From NCBI GenBank assembly GCA_900764415.1, contig CAAFOA010000477.1:1-5508 (forward strand): a stretch of DNA of 5,508 bases, read 5' to 3'. Origin of the DNA: an uncultured Collinsella sp. GTDB taxonomy: Bacteria > Actinomycetota > Coriobacteriia > Coriobacteriales > Coriobacteriaceae. Positions 1-5,455 of the stretch are shown here, piece by piece; position 1 is the first letter of the stretch; the number at the start of each line of letters is the position of its first letter. A program made the position numbers and the translations under genes. Below the pieces are notes generated by a model, which made no database searches, had not been told where the DNA came from, and saw only the letters and a list, made by a program, of their open reading frames with translations.

Positions 1-65
1 AAGCAGAAGACGGCATACGAGATGCAGCGTAGTCTCGTGGGCTCGGAGATGTGTATAAGAGACAG
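1..65 (+). other. Retained Illumina Nextera i7 (P7) adapter, not genomic
   Basis: This is synthetic library sequence left at the contig end. Bases 1-23 are the P7 flow-cell oligo lacking its first C. Bases 24-31 (GCAGCGTA) are an 8-base i7 index, which would be read as TACGCTGC; from memory this is Nextera XT index N721. Bases 32-46 (GTCTCGTGGGCTCGG) are the Nextera read-2 tail. Bases 47-65 (AGATGTGTATAAGAGACAG) are the 19-base Tn5 mosaic end. All segments are contiguous and in the right order. A GTG at 51 in the mosaic end stays open into the downstream gene and gives it a false N-terminus (MYKRQ); that start should be discarded. Real sequence begins at 66. Confidence 0.98.
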
Positions 66-245
66 GACTGCACCCTTGCTGCGTTCCTGCACAAGTGGTA
101 CAGGGATCGCGACAACGTCGAGGAGGCCATGAAGCTTGCTATGGCCACCGGCGCCAATGTTGCCGAGTCCGTGGGCATTGGCGACTTCGGTCACGTCGAT
201 GAGTACAGCAAGCGCGTTGCTGTCCGTAAGCTCGATCGTCAGTAA
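66..245 (+). CDS. PfkB-family sugar kinase (1-phosphofructokinase-like), C-terminal 59 residues only
   Basis: Only the 3' end of this gene is present, because the contig breaks at the library adapter. The remaining 59 residues align without gaps to the C-terminus of the next gene (434-1366), with about 30 identities in 57 positions. The shared segments are LAAFL, the block MATGANV, GDF and VDEY. By that alignment the first genomic codon (GAC, 66-68) is the catalytic aspartate of the PfkB xAGD motif, so the ATP- and sugar-binding parts lie off the window. PfkB-family 1-phosphofructokinases phosphorylate fructose-1-phosphate to fructose-1,6-bisphosphate in the cytoplasm, with tagatose-6-phosphate kinase (LacC) a close alternative. 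Substrate cannot be told from this fragment. The gene ends at TAA 243-245 and is followed 27 bases later by a strong terminator, so it is transcribed separately from its paralogue. Confidence 0.9.
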   Translation, partial: DCTLAAFLHKWYRDRDNVEEAMKLAMATGANVAESVGIGDFGHVDEYSKRVAVRKLDRQ

Positions 246-272
246 GCGAAACGCGATACATTCGCGCGCATG

Positions 273-306
273 CGGCGTCCCGGTTTTGATCGGGGCGCCG
301 TTTTTT
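273..306 (+). terminator. Rho-independent terminator of the first kinase gene
   Basis: A GC-rich hairpin pairs 273-282 with 291-300. It has ten base pairs including one G-U, and an 8-base loop (GTTTTGAT). Six T residues (301-306) follow directly. It lies 27 bases after the stop codon of the partial kinase and marks the end of that transcript. Confidence 0.9.
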
Positions 307-381
307 GTCCCACCCGAATTTAATTTCTGCGCCGCACTTCACGCGTTCCACACCGTTCACCGAGTTGTTGTAGCCTTTTGC

Positions 382-421
382 CGAAGCGTGGAATATACTT
401 TCATTAACACGATGCTTCGTG
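382..421. promoter_or_regulatory. Inverted repeats around the fruK -10 box, candidate operator
   Basis: CGAAGC (382-387) is the reverse complement of GCTTCG (414-419), so the repeat brackets the -10 box at 394-399. GTG (388-390) and CAC (408-410) extend it, with three unmatched bases in the right arm. A second palindrome, CACGA-TGCT-TCGTG (408-421), ends just before the ribosome binding site AAAGGA (422-427). The left half lies upstream of the expected transcription start, so the larger repeat would act as DNA, for example as a repressor site. No regulator is identified and short repeats can arise by chance. Confidence 0.3.
394..399 (+). promoter_or_regulatory. Probable -10 element of the fruK promoter
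   Basis: TATACT lies 35 bases before the kinase start codon and after the upstream terminator, so a promoter is expected here. It matches five of six bases of the sigma-70 -10 consensus. No good -35 exists at 16-18 bases; the nearest candidate, TTGTAG (368-373), has a 20-base spacer. The weak -35 would fit a promoter needing an activator. Confidence 0.45.
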
Positions 422-433
422 AAAGGAACATTC

Positions 434-1366
434 ATGATTTATACGCTCACTGCAAATCCCGCCATTGACTACAACATCTCCTGCGACGGCCTGTCCGCCA
501 ATACCGTTACGCGCACCCGCAACGCGGTCTACACCCCCAACGGCAAGGGCCTTAACGTCTCGTTTACGCTCGACCACTACGGCGTCGACACCACGATCCT
601 GGGCTTCTTTGCCGGCTTCTCGGGCGAGTTCATCGTTAAGGGCGCCGAGGCCCTTGGCGTGCCCGTTAAGCCCGTGTGGACTGACGGCATCACGCGTGTC
701 AACGTGTTCCTCAACGCCGGTCCCGACACCGAGTACAACATGGTTAATGCCGGTGCCGCCATTAACGAGGCCAACGAGCAGGAGATGTTTGAGCTTATTG
801 ATTCGCTCGACGACATGACCTGCCTGGTCATTAGCGGCTCGCTGCCCCCCAATACCTCTGAGGGCTTCCTGGCCGAGGGCCTGCGTCGCGTGAAGGCGAA
901 AGGCGCTGAGTTCGTGCTCGACATCTCGAGCCATCAGCTGGCCGATCTCATTGCCATGGAGCCGTTGCTCATCAAGCCCAACGACGACGAGCTGCTCGAC
1001 ATCTTTGGCATTAAGGTGAGCGGTGGCGACGACGAGTCCGTTAAGGGTGCCATGGCCGAGCTCCACGCCAAGGGCGCTAAGAACGTGCTGCTGACCCTCG
1101 GTGGCGACGGCGCGTACTTCTCCAACGGAGAGCACATCTGGTTTGCCAACCGTACCTTTGAGGTCAAGCTGCTGTCGACCGTCTGCGCCGGCGATTCTTC
1201 GCTCGCTGCCTTCCTGTCCGTGTGGCACGATGCTCCTGAGCGCGTCGAGGACGCCCTGCGCCTCTCGATGGCCACCGGTGCCAATGTGGTTGAGTGCCCG
1301 GGCTTGGGCGATTTTGCCAAGGTGGACGAATACAAGAAGCACATCGAGGTTCGCCAGGTCTGCTAG
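434..1366 (+). CDS. fruK: 1-phosphofructokinase-like PfkB-family hexose-phosphate kinase
   Basis: This complete 310-residue protein matches the usual length of the 1-PfkB group. It would phosphorylate fructose-1-phosphate to fructose-1,6-bisphosphate with ATP in the cytosol, after PTS uptake of fructose. It opens with MIYTLTANPAIDY, typical of FruK and LacC. NGKGLN (36-41) sits where the family has GGKGxN. SGSLPPN (134-140), KPNDDE (181-186) and TLGGDGA (221-227) mark the nucleotide-binding half. CAGD (251-254) holds the expected catalytic base Asp254. The start at ATG 434 is chosen because AAAGGA (422-427) precedes it at a good distance and the family N-terminus begins there; an in-frame GTG at 419 overlaps that site and is unlikely. 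It is the second of two tandem kinase paralogues and has its own terminator. NGKG for GGKG and CAGD for GAGD depart from the consensus, so the substrate may be tagatose-6-phosphate or another sugar phosphate. Confidence 0.88.
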   Translation: MIYTLTANPAIDYNISCDGLSANTVTRTRNAVYTPNGKGLNVSFTLDHYGVDTTILGFFAGFSGEFIVKGAEALGVPVKPVWTDGITRVNVFLNAGPDTEYNMVNAGAAINEANEQEMFELIDSLDDMTCLVISGSLPPNTSEGFLAEGLRRVKAKGAEFVLDISSHQLADLIAMEPLLIKPNDDELLDIFGIKVSGGDDESVKGAMAELHAKGAKNVLLTLGGDGAYFSNGEHIWFANRTFEVKLLSTVCAGDSSLAAFLSVWHDAPERVEDALRLSMATGANVVECPGLGDFAKVDEYKKHIEVRQVC

Positions 1367-1388
1367 CCGCATCGATACATCGTTGTCG

Positions 1389-1424
1389 AACACCCGCCTT
1401 GGATTTCCGAGGCGGGTGTTTTTT
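1389..1424 (+). terminator. Rho-independent terminator of fruK
   Basis: A long hairpin pairs 1389-1402 with 1407-1420 in 14 pairs, one of them G-U, around an ATTT loop (1403-1406). The T run 1419-1424 follows. It lies 22 bases after the fruK stop codon and isolates the kinase from the tRNA nucleotidyltransferase gene. Confidence 0.92.
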
Positions 1425-1505
1425 GCGCTCTGAACGTATATGGCGTCTGCTGTCTCGTTTTATCGATTCGACGACGCGATTGCGTGTGCGCGCTTTCCCG
1501 TTTCT

Positions 1506-1514
1506 TGTTAGACT
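1506..1514 (+). promoter_or_regulatory. Possible extended -10 promoter for the CCA-adding enzyme gene
   Basis: TG-T-TAGACT fits an extended -10 (TGnTAnnnT) 47 bases before the start codon at 1562. No convincing -35 lies 16-18 bases upstream; TTGCGT at 1480-1485 is too far away. A promoter is expected between the fruK terminator and this gene, and this is the best match in the gap. Confidence 0.35.
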
Positions 1515-1561
1515 TCTTGAGAACCATCGATTAACGCTCGCAAGCGCAGGAGGCCATTGGC

Positions 1562-2956
1562 ATGTGCAATGTTTCGCTCAACGGTACGCAGCCGACCGAT
1601 GCCTCCCTGCGCGTCCTACGCGCGCTTGAGGCGGCTGGTCTTGAGGCTTGGTACGTAGGCGGTTGGGTACGTGATGCCCTGATGGGGCGCCCCAGCCACG
1701 ATGTGGACATGTGTTGCAGCGGCCTGTGGCAGGAGTCCAAGGCGGCGCTCGAGGCGGCTGATATTGCCGTGGTTGAGTCGGGCATTAAATTTGGCGGCAT
1801 CACGGCCATTTGCGATGACGAGCGCATTGAGGTCACCACCTACCGCCTGGACGGCTTTTACACCGATGGCCGTCACCCCCAGAGTGTGGAGCGTGCGGCG
1901 TCGCTTGAGGACGATCTGGCGCGCCGCGACTTTACCGTTAACGCTATGGCCTGGCATCCCGTGTGCGGTCTTGTCGACCGCTACGATGGCCAGGGCGACC
2001 TGAAGCGCAAGCTCATCCGTGCCGTTGGAGATCCCAAGCGTCGTTTTAACGAGGACGCGCTTCGCATGCTGCGCGCGGTGCGTTTTGCCTGCCGTCTGGA
2101 TTTTATGATCGAGCCTAAGACCAAACAGGCACTTGCCGAGTGCGCGCCGCTTCTCGATGGCGTGGCGCGCGAGCGCGTGGGTATTGAGCTTGAGGGCATT
2201 CTTTCGACCGGCCACGGGGGAGACGCGATGCTGCGCTACCCCGAGCTTGTTTGCGCCGCCGTGCCCGAGCTCGCGCCTGCTCGCGGGTTTGACCAGCGCA
2301 GTGTCTATCATGCGTTTGACGTCTACGAGCATATCGCCCGCGTGCTGACAGTGGCAGGGGAGCTGGCGCTGTGCGACGGCGTCGCGCCCTCGTCGAGCCT
2401 TATGTGGGCGGCGTTTTTGCACGATGTCTCCAAGCCCGATTGCTTTACGGTCGACCATGCGGGCAGCGGTCACTTCTACGGTCATCCTGAGCTCGGCGCC
2501 AAGAAGGCTCGTGTCATCATGGATCGCCTGGCGCTCTCGCACGATTTGGTGCGCGATGTGTGCTTGCTGATCAAATATCATGACAAGCCGCTGCGTCCCG
2601 AGCGATCTTGCCTGCTCAATATGATGCGCGCGCTTTCGGGCGAGGGCGTCGATACGCCTCGCCTGATGGACGAGCTCATGGACCTTAAGCGTGCCGACAC
2701 GCTCGGTAAGGCACCGTCGTGCTTCTATTACGTCGAGACGATTGAGGAGATGCGTGCGCTGACTCGCGAGTTGCTGGCGGCGGGGGAGCCCTATACGCTC
2801 AAGATGCTTGCCATCAACGGTGGTGACCTGATCCGTGCCGGCGTTCAGCCAGGGCCCGAGTTGGGTCAGCTGCTGAACGCCGCCCTCGACGCCGTGATCG
2901 AAGACAACATTCCCAACGAGCGCGAGGCCCTCCTGGCCAACCTCAACCTGGGGTAA
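1562..2956 (+). CDS. cca: CCA tRNA nucleotidyltransferase with HD domain
   Basis: This 464-residue enzyme adds or repairs the 3'-terminal CCA of tRNAs using CTP and ATP without a template, in the cytoplasm. The N-terminal class II nucleotidyltransferase head shows GGWVRD (33-38) and the metal-binding DVD (Asp47, Asp49). RRDFTVNA (121-128) is the next conserved motif. DGQGDL (142-147), IRAVGDP (152-158) and EDALRMLRAVRFA (164-176) follow, the last carrying the EDxxRxxR nucleotide-recognition motif. A C-terminal HD-type phosphohydrolase fold is indicated by His250 and His257, HD (287-288), HFYGH (304-308) and KYHD (338-341). Related poly(A) polymerases (PcnB) share the head, but the HD domain and motif set favour CCA addition. 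AGGAGG (1548-1553), 8 bases before ATG 1562, fixes the start. The last Gly codon and the TAA lie inside a large palindrome (2951-3062), so the extreme C-terminus may have been set by that element. The gene sits upstream of tRNA-Glu, but a promoter separates them. Confidence 0.95.
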   Translation: MCNVSLNGTQPTDASLRVLRALEAAGLEAWYVGGWVRDALMGRPSHDVDMCCSGLWQESKAALEAADIAVVESGIKFGGITAICDDERIEVTTYRLDGFYTDGRHPQSVERAASLEDDLARRDFTVNAMAWHPVCGLVDRYDGQGDLKRKLIRAVGDPKRRFNEDALRMLRAVRFACRLDFMIEPKTKQALAECAPLLDGVARERVGIELEGILSTGHGGDAMLRYPELVCAAVPELAPARGFDQRSVYHAFDVYEHIARVLTVAGELALCDGVAPSSSLMWAAFLHDVSKPDCFTVDHAGSGHFYGHPELGAKKARVIMDRLALSHDLVRDVCLLIKYHDKPLRPERSCLLNMMRALSGEGVDTPRLMDELMDLKRADTLGKAPSCFYYVETIEEMRALTRELLAAGEPYTLKMLAINGGDLIRAGVQPGPELGQLLNAALDAVIEDNIPNEREALLANLNLG

Positions 2957-3062
2957 TTAATTTGGGACGGGGCTTTTTTAGCTGCTCCTGCTGTCAATCG
3001 GACGAACCGATTGTGATTTTGGCAGAGGTAGCTAAAATAGCCCCGTCCCAAATTAACTACCC
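2951..3062. repeat. Large imperfect palindrome (long hairpin), possible dispersed repeat or MITE-like element
   Basis: Arms 2951-2992 and 3021-3062 are 42 bases each and pair with 36 Watson-Crick pairs, 3 G-U pairs and 3 mismatches (2956/3057, 2975/3038, 2987/3026). The core 2957-2974 with 3039-3056 is 18 perfect pairs containing GGGACGGGGC. A smaller stem CAATCGG/CCGATTG (2995-3001 with 3007-3013) caps the structure. TTAA is present in both arms (2957-2960 and 3053-3056). The left arm includes the last codon and stop of the CCA-enzyme gene. No T run follows the 3' arm, so it is not a standard intrinsic terminator, although as RNA it would be a very stable hairpin and could protect or end the cca transcript. 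It has no room for a transposase. Whether it is repeated elsewhere cannot be seen here. Confidence 0.85.
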
Positions 3063-3076
3063 GGCTGACCTGCTCG

Positions 3077-3113
3077 TTCCATAACCTGCCGACAATTTTT
3101 CGGCAATTTGGAA
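3077..3113. repeat. Small nested inverted repeat in the spacer
   Basis: TGCCGA (3087-3092) pairs with TCGGCA (3100-3105) around a CAATTTT loop, and TTCCA (3077-3081) pairs with TGGAA (3109-3113) outside it. No T run follows. It lies between the large palindrome and the tRNA promoter. It could be a weak terminator remnant or a chance structure. Confidence 0.3.
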
Positions 3114-3120
3114 TTTCTTC

Positions 3121-3149
3121 TTGCGCTCGCGTTTTTTGTCCCGTAATAT
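3121..3149 (+). promoter_or_regulatory. Promoter of tRNA-Glu
   Basis: TTGCGC (3121-3126) and TAATAT (3144-3149) are separated by exactly 17 bases, placing transcription start near 3156, about 28 bases before the mature tRNA. The -10 is close to consensus and the -35 keeps only the TTG. The position suits an independently transcribed tRNA gene. Confidence 0.6.
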
Positions 3150-3183
3150 ATTTCCTCGCAGCACGGCAGTGCAGATGTCATGT

Positions 3184-3260
3184 GGCCCGTTCGTCTAGCG
3201 GTTTAGGACGCCGCCCTCTCAAGGCGGAGATCACCAGTTCGAATCTGGTACGGGCTACCA
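3184..3260 (+). tRNA. tRNA-Glu, anticodon CTC, CCA encoded
   Basis: The cloverleaf is complete. Acceptor strand 3184-3190 pairs with 3250-3256, with a G-U at the first pair. The D stem pairs 3193-3196 with 3206-3209. Anticodon stem CCGCC/GGCGG (3211-3215 with 3223-3227) encloses the loop CTCTCAA with anticodon CTC at 3218-3220, which reads GAG. A five-base variable region follows, then T stem ACCAG/CTGGT (3233-3237 with 3245-3249) with loop TTCGAAT. Discriminator A3257 is followed by genomically encoded CCA (3258-3260). The gene has its own promoter and terminator and is a single-tRNA transcription unit. An open frame running from 3182 through the tRNA into the next gene is spurious here. Confidence 0.97.
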
Positions 3261-3270
3261 TGAATCTGAG

Positions 3271-3303
3271 ACCCGAACTTCCCACGGAAGTCCGGGTTTT
3301 TTT
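3271..3303 (+). terminator. Rho-independent terminator after tRNA-Glu
   Basis: ACCCGAACTTCC (3271-3282) pairs with GGAAGTCCGGGT (3286-3297), with one A-C mismatch and a CAC loop. Together with the last base of the stem, T3297, seven consecutive T residues run to 3303. It begins 11 bases after the tRNA CCA end. Confidence 0.93.
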
Positions 3304-3373
3304 ATTTCCGAGCAAACCATCTGCAATTCCCATTTGGCCCATAGCTTTTCGTTCTGCTTGTGGCCCTTGCGGG

Positions 3374-3379
3374 TACAAT
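3374..3379 (+). promoter_or_regulatory. Probable -10 element for the membrane-protein gene
   Basis: TACAAT lies 33 bases before the start codon at 3413, between the tRNA terminator and the gene, and matches five of six consensus bases. The -35 region at 16-18 bases upstream (around 3351-3357) is poor. Confidence 0.45.
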
Positions 3380-3412
3380 ATGCAAGATATTTGGACGGTC
3401 AGAAGGAGCCTC

Positions 3413-4717
3413 ATGAAGGAGTCCTCTCAGCATACATCTAAGCCCCAGGTCGAGGTTGAGGCCTCGGGCGGCGATGACAACAAGAGTGCACGTCGCGGTG
3501 CCATCTTCATCGGCGTCGTGCTGGTTGGCTATATCGTCTATCTGGTCGTGACCGGGCAGATGGGACAGTTCTGGGCCGCCATGTCGAGCGTTCAAGCGCC
3601 GTGGCTCGTTGCTGCATGCTTTTGCATGTTCCTGTACCTGTTCTTTGGCATCGTTGCCTATGCGATCGCCGTTTGGCTCGATCCCAATTCGCCCGTCGGC
3701 ATTCGCGACCTGATCTCGGTCGAGGCGAGCGGTATCTTCTTTGGCAACCTGACACCCATGATGATGGGCTCCACGCCTGCCCAGATCTACCGCCTGACCA
3801 AGGCAGGTCAAAACGTCGGCGAGGCCGGTGCCACGCAGTTCACGCGCTTTATCGTGTATCAGTTTGGCCTCGTTGCCTGGGGCGCCATTCTGCTGCTTGC
3901 CCGCATGCCGTTTTTCGCCGAGCGCTATGGCGACATGACGCTGCTGTGCGTCTTTAGCTTTGGCGGTCACTGCTGCATTCTGCTTGGCATCTTTGCCGTT
4001 GCGCTCATGCCCAAGACCGTCACGCGCGTCGCGCACTGCATCATCAATTGGCTCGAGCGAGTGGGCGTCTCGGCCACCAAGATCGAGGGCTGGCGTACGT
4101 TTGTCGACGGCGAAATCTACTCGTTCTCTGAGAAGTTCAAGCTTTCGGCCGGTCACTTTTCGTCCATGCTGCTCACGGTGGTCATCACCATGTTGCAGCT
4201 CGCGTTTTTCTACCTCGTGCCGTATTTCCTGATGCTTGCCTTTGGACACCACGAAGTCGATTTTTTCTCGGTCATGGCCGCGAGCGCCTTTGTTCAACTC
4301 CTGAGCTCTGCTGTTCCCCTGCCCGGTGGCACCGGCGGTGCCGAAGGTGGCTTCGCGCTGTTCCTGGGTCATTTCTTTGGATCGGCGTCGACCGCCGGTT
4401 ATCTGCTGTGGCGCCTCATTACGTTTATCGCGCCGACTATTTTGGCTGCGCCCTTGCTGGGCCTCAAGAGCGCTCACAACGAGAGTATCCATGCACGCTG
4501 GGATCGCGTGATGCGCAAGCTCGGACGAACGCCTCAGACGTCCTCTAAGCCTGCAAAGCCCCATCCTGTGCATGCGGTTACCGTGGATCCCAATCAGCAT
4601 GCTCAGAAGGCTTCTGGGGCCGCCAAACCGGCGCATAAGGCCTATGTGCGCCAGACGGGCGACGGCATCCGTGTGTCCCCGGCTGCTTTGAACAAAAAGA
4701 AACACTCTAAGGCGTAA
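3413..4717 (+). CDS. Multi-spanning membrane protein, LPG-synthase transmembrane / UPF0104 family
   Basis: The 434-residue protein has a charged N-terminus of about 28 residues. Hydrophobic, likely membrane-spanning stretches follow at roughly 28-47, 62-90, 142-166, 176-200, 251-277, 284-303 and 322-350. Two features fit the lysylphosphatidylglycerol-synthase TM family, named for the flippase half of MprF: NLTPMMMGSTPAQIYRL (112-128) and PLPGGTGGAEGG (302-313). The MprF aminoacyl-transfer domain is absent, so it is not a lysyl-PG synthase; a role in moving lipids or glycolipids across the membrane is inference. Residues 352-434 form a hydrophilic, mostly disordered-looking tail rich in Lys, His, Pro and Ala, ending KKKHSKA, probably cytoplasmic. 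ATG 3413 is chosen because AGAAGGAG (3401-3408) precedes it, although spacing is short at 4 bases; an in-frame ATG at 3380 overlaps the -10 region and has no ribosome binding site. The next gene is a TetR regulator 118 bases downstream. Confidence 0.85.
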   Translation: MKESSQHTSKPQVEVEASGGDDNKSARRGAIFIGVVLVGYIVYLVVTGQMGQFWAAMSSVQAPWLVAACFCMFLYLFFGIVAYAIAVWLDPNSPVGIRDLISVEASGIFFGNLTPMMMGSTPAQIYRLTKAGQNVGEAGATQFTRFIVYQFGLVAWGAILLLARMPFFAERYGDMTLLCVFSFGGHCCILLGIFAVALMPKTVTRVAHCIINWLERVGVSATKIEGWRTFVDGEIYSFSEKFKLSAGHFSSMLLTVVITMLQLAFFYLVPYFLMLAFGHHEVDFFSVMAASAFVQLLSSAVPLPGGTGGAEGGFALFLGHFFGSASTAGYLLWRLITFIAPTILAAPLLGLKSAHNESIHARWDRVMRKLGRTPQTSSKPAKPHPVHAVTVDPNQHAQKASGAAKPAHKAYVRQTGDGIRVSPAALNKKKHSKA

Positions 4718-4768
4718 TAGCTGGTCGTGCGTTCTTCATGTTGCCGGGCATTTTTGTGCCGGATGGGG

Positions 4769-4774
4769 GATAAT
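4769..4774 (+). promoter_or_regulatory. Probable -10 element for the TetR-family gene
   Basis: GATAAT matches five of six consensus bases and lies 61 bases before the start codon at 4836. The -35 is unclear: TTGCCG (4741-4746) is 22 bases upstream, which is too far. No strong terminator separates this gene from the membrane-protein gene, so some read-through is possible. Confidence 0.45.
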
Positions 4775-4794
4775 CCTCTTACGTAGATTAACTC

Positions 4795-4820
4795 TCATCT
4801 GTTGATGAATGTTCGCATTC
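4795..4820. promoter_or_regulatory. Two abutting palindromes in the TetR-gene leader, candidate operator
   Basis: TCATC-TGTT-GATGA (4795-4808) and GAATG-TTCG-CATTC (4807-4820) are 14-base palindromes with perfect 5-base arms, sharing two bases. They lie between the -10 box and the ribosome binding site AAGGGA (4823-4828). TetR-family repressors commonly bind short palindromes at their own promoters, so autoregulation is plausible. The second palindrome would also fold in RNA as a stem with a UUCG loop. Confidence 0.4.
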
Positions 4821-4835
4821 TGAAGGGACACGTCC

Positions 4836-5447
4836 ATGGCCACCAGCAAACCGCGCCTCGACCGCCGCATCGTTCGCAGCCGCAATGCCATCCTTACTGC
4901 GTTTGAGCGCCTTTTGATGGATAAGCCGCTTGCCGACATTACGGTGAGTGCCATCGCGCGTGAGGCAAATGTCGACCGCAAGACCTTTTACGTACACTTC
5001 GGTACGGTTGACGGCCTGCTCGATGCCATCGCCGTTGATGTGGTGGAGATGATTGCCGACTCGGTCGAGAAAACGCTTGCCTCCATGGATGGCGACACGA
5101 ACGAGCGTGCCCTTGGAGCGGCGGCAACTTTTTTTAAAACCATCAACGAGGCACTTTGCAATAACCTCGTGCTCAATCGCCAACTGATTGAAAACATCCC
5201 GCTCGACGATTTTATGACGCGTTTGCGCGTGCCGCTCGAGCATGAGATTGCCGAGCGCGACTTGTTGCCCCATGGCCTCAAGGACGAAATGTTCGACTAT
5301 TATCTGGCGTTTTTGCTTTCGGGCATTATCGGCATTTACCGCACATGGGCGCTCTCCGATGGCTCGGTGCCCATCGAGCGCATCTCGGAGGTCGCTAACG
5401 ATCTGACTCTTAACGGTCTCTCGAGCCTGGAATCTCGTTTCGAATAG
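4836..5447 (+). CDS. TetR/AcrR-family transcriptional regulator
   Basis: The 203-residue protein has the usual TetR length. A three-helix DNA-binding domain spans about residues 12-60. The helix-turn-helix ITVSAIAREANVDRKTFYVHF (35-55) carries the family hallmark TFYxHF at the recognition helix. The remaining part is a helical ligand-binding and dimerisation domain. Its segment FDYYLAFLLSGIIGIYRTW (153-171) and the following SVPIERISEVANDL resemble the C-terminal domain of low-GC-type and DhaS-like TetR proteins. The ligand is unknown. The start at ATG 4836 follows AAGGGA (4823-4828) by 7 bases. Two palindromes in the leader may be its own operator. Its likely target is itself or a neighbour such as the membrane-protein gene or genes beyond the window; adjacency is the only evidence. 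A hairpin follows the stop codon. Confidence 0.93.
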   Translation: MATSKPRLDRRIVRSRNAILTAFERLLMDKPLADITVSAIAREANVDRKTFYVHFGTVDGLLDAIAVDVVEMIADSVEKTLASMDGDTNERALGAAATFFKTINEALCNNLVLNRQLIENIPLDDFMTRLRVPLEHEIAERDLLPHGLKDEMFDYYLAFLLSGIIGIYRTWALSDGSVPIERISEVANDLTLNGLSSLESRFE

Positions 5448-5455
5448 CACTCGCG

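Noticed and set aside
51..65. Apparent GTG start giving the kinase fragment an N-terminus MYKRQ
   Set aside because: These bases are the Tn5 mosaic end of the adapter; the open frame through them is accidental.
404..1393. Antisense open frame of 329 codons opposite fruK
   Set aside because: It covers a clearly functional kinase, runs through that gene's terminator hairpin, and has no family motif.
1616..2581. Antisense open frame of 321 codons opposite the CCA-adding enzyme gene
   Set aside because: The sense strand carries all expected enzyme motifs; the antisense product resembles no known protein.
3184..3303. tRNA-Glu as an integration (att) site
   Set aside because: No integrase gene and no direct repeat of the tRNA 3' end is present in the window.
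3182..3412. Upstream extension of the membrane-protein frame through tRNA-Glu and its terminator
   Set aside because: The tRNA and terminator are certain, and the ribosome binding site supports the start at 3413.
3302..4705. Antisense open frame of 467 codons opposite the membrane-protein gene
   Set aside because: It is a shadow of GC-rich codon usage: it shows no recognisable domain, is rich in Arg, Gly and His, and lies opposite a clear membrane protein with a ribosome binding site and promoter.
4744..4762. Hairpin CCGGGCA/TGCCGG between the membrane-protein and TetR genes as a terminator
   Set aside because: Only six pairs with a bulged G, and the T residues are in the loop and not after the stem, so it is a poor terminator candidate.
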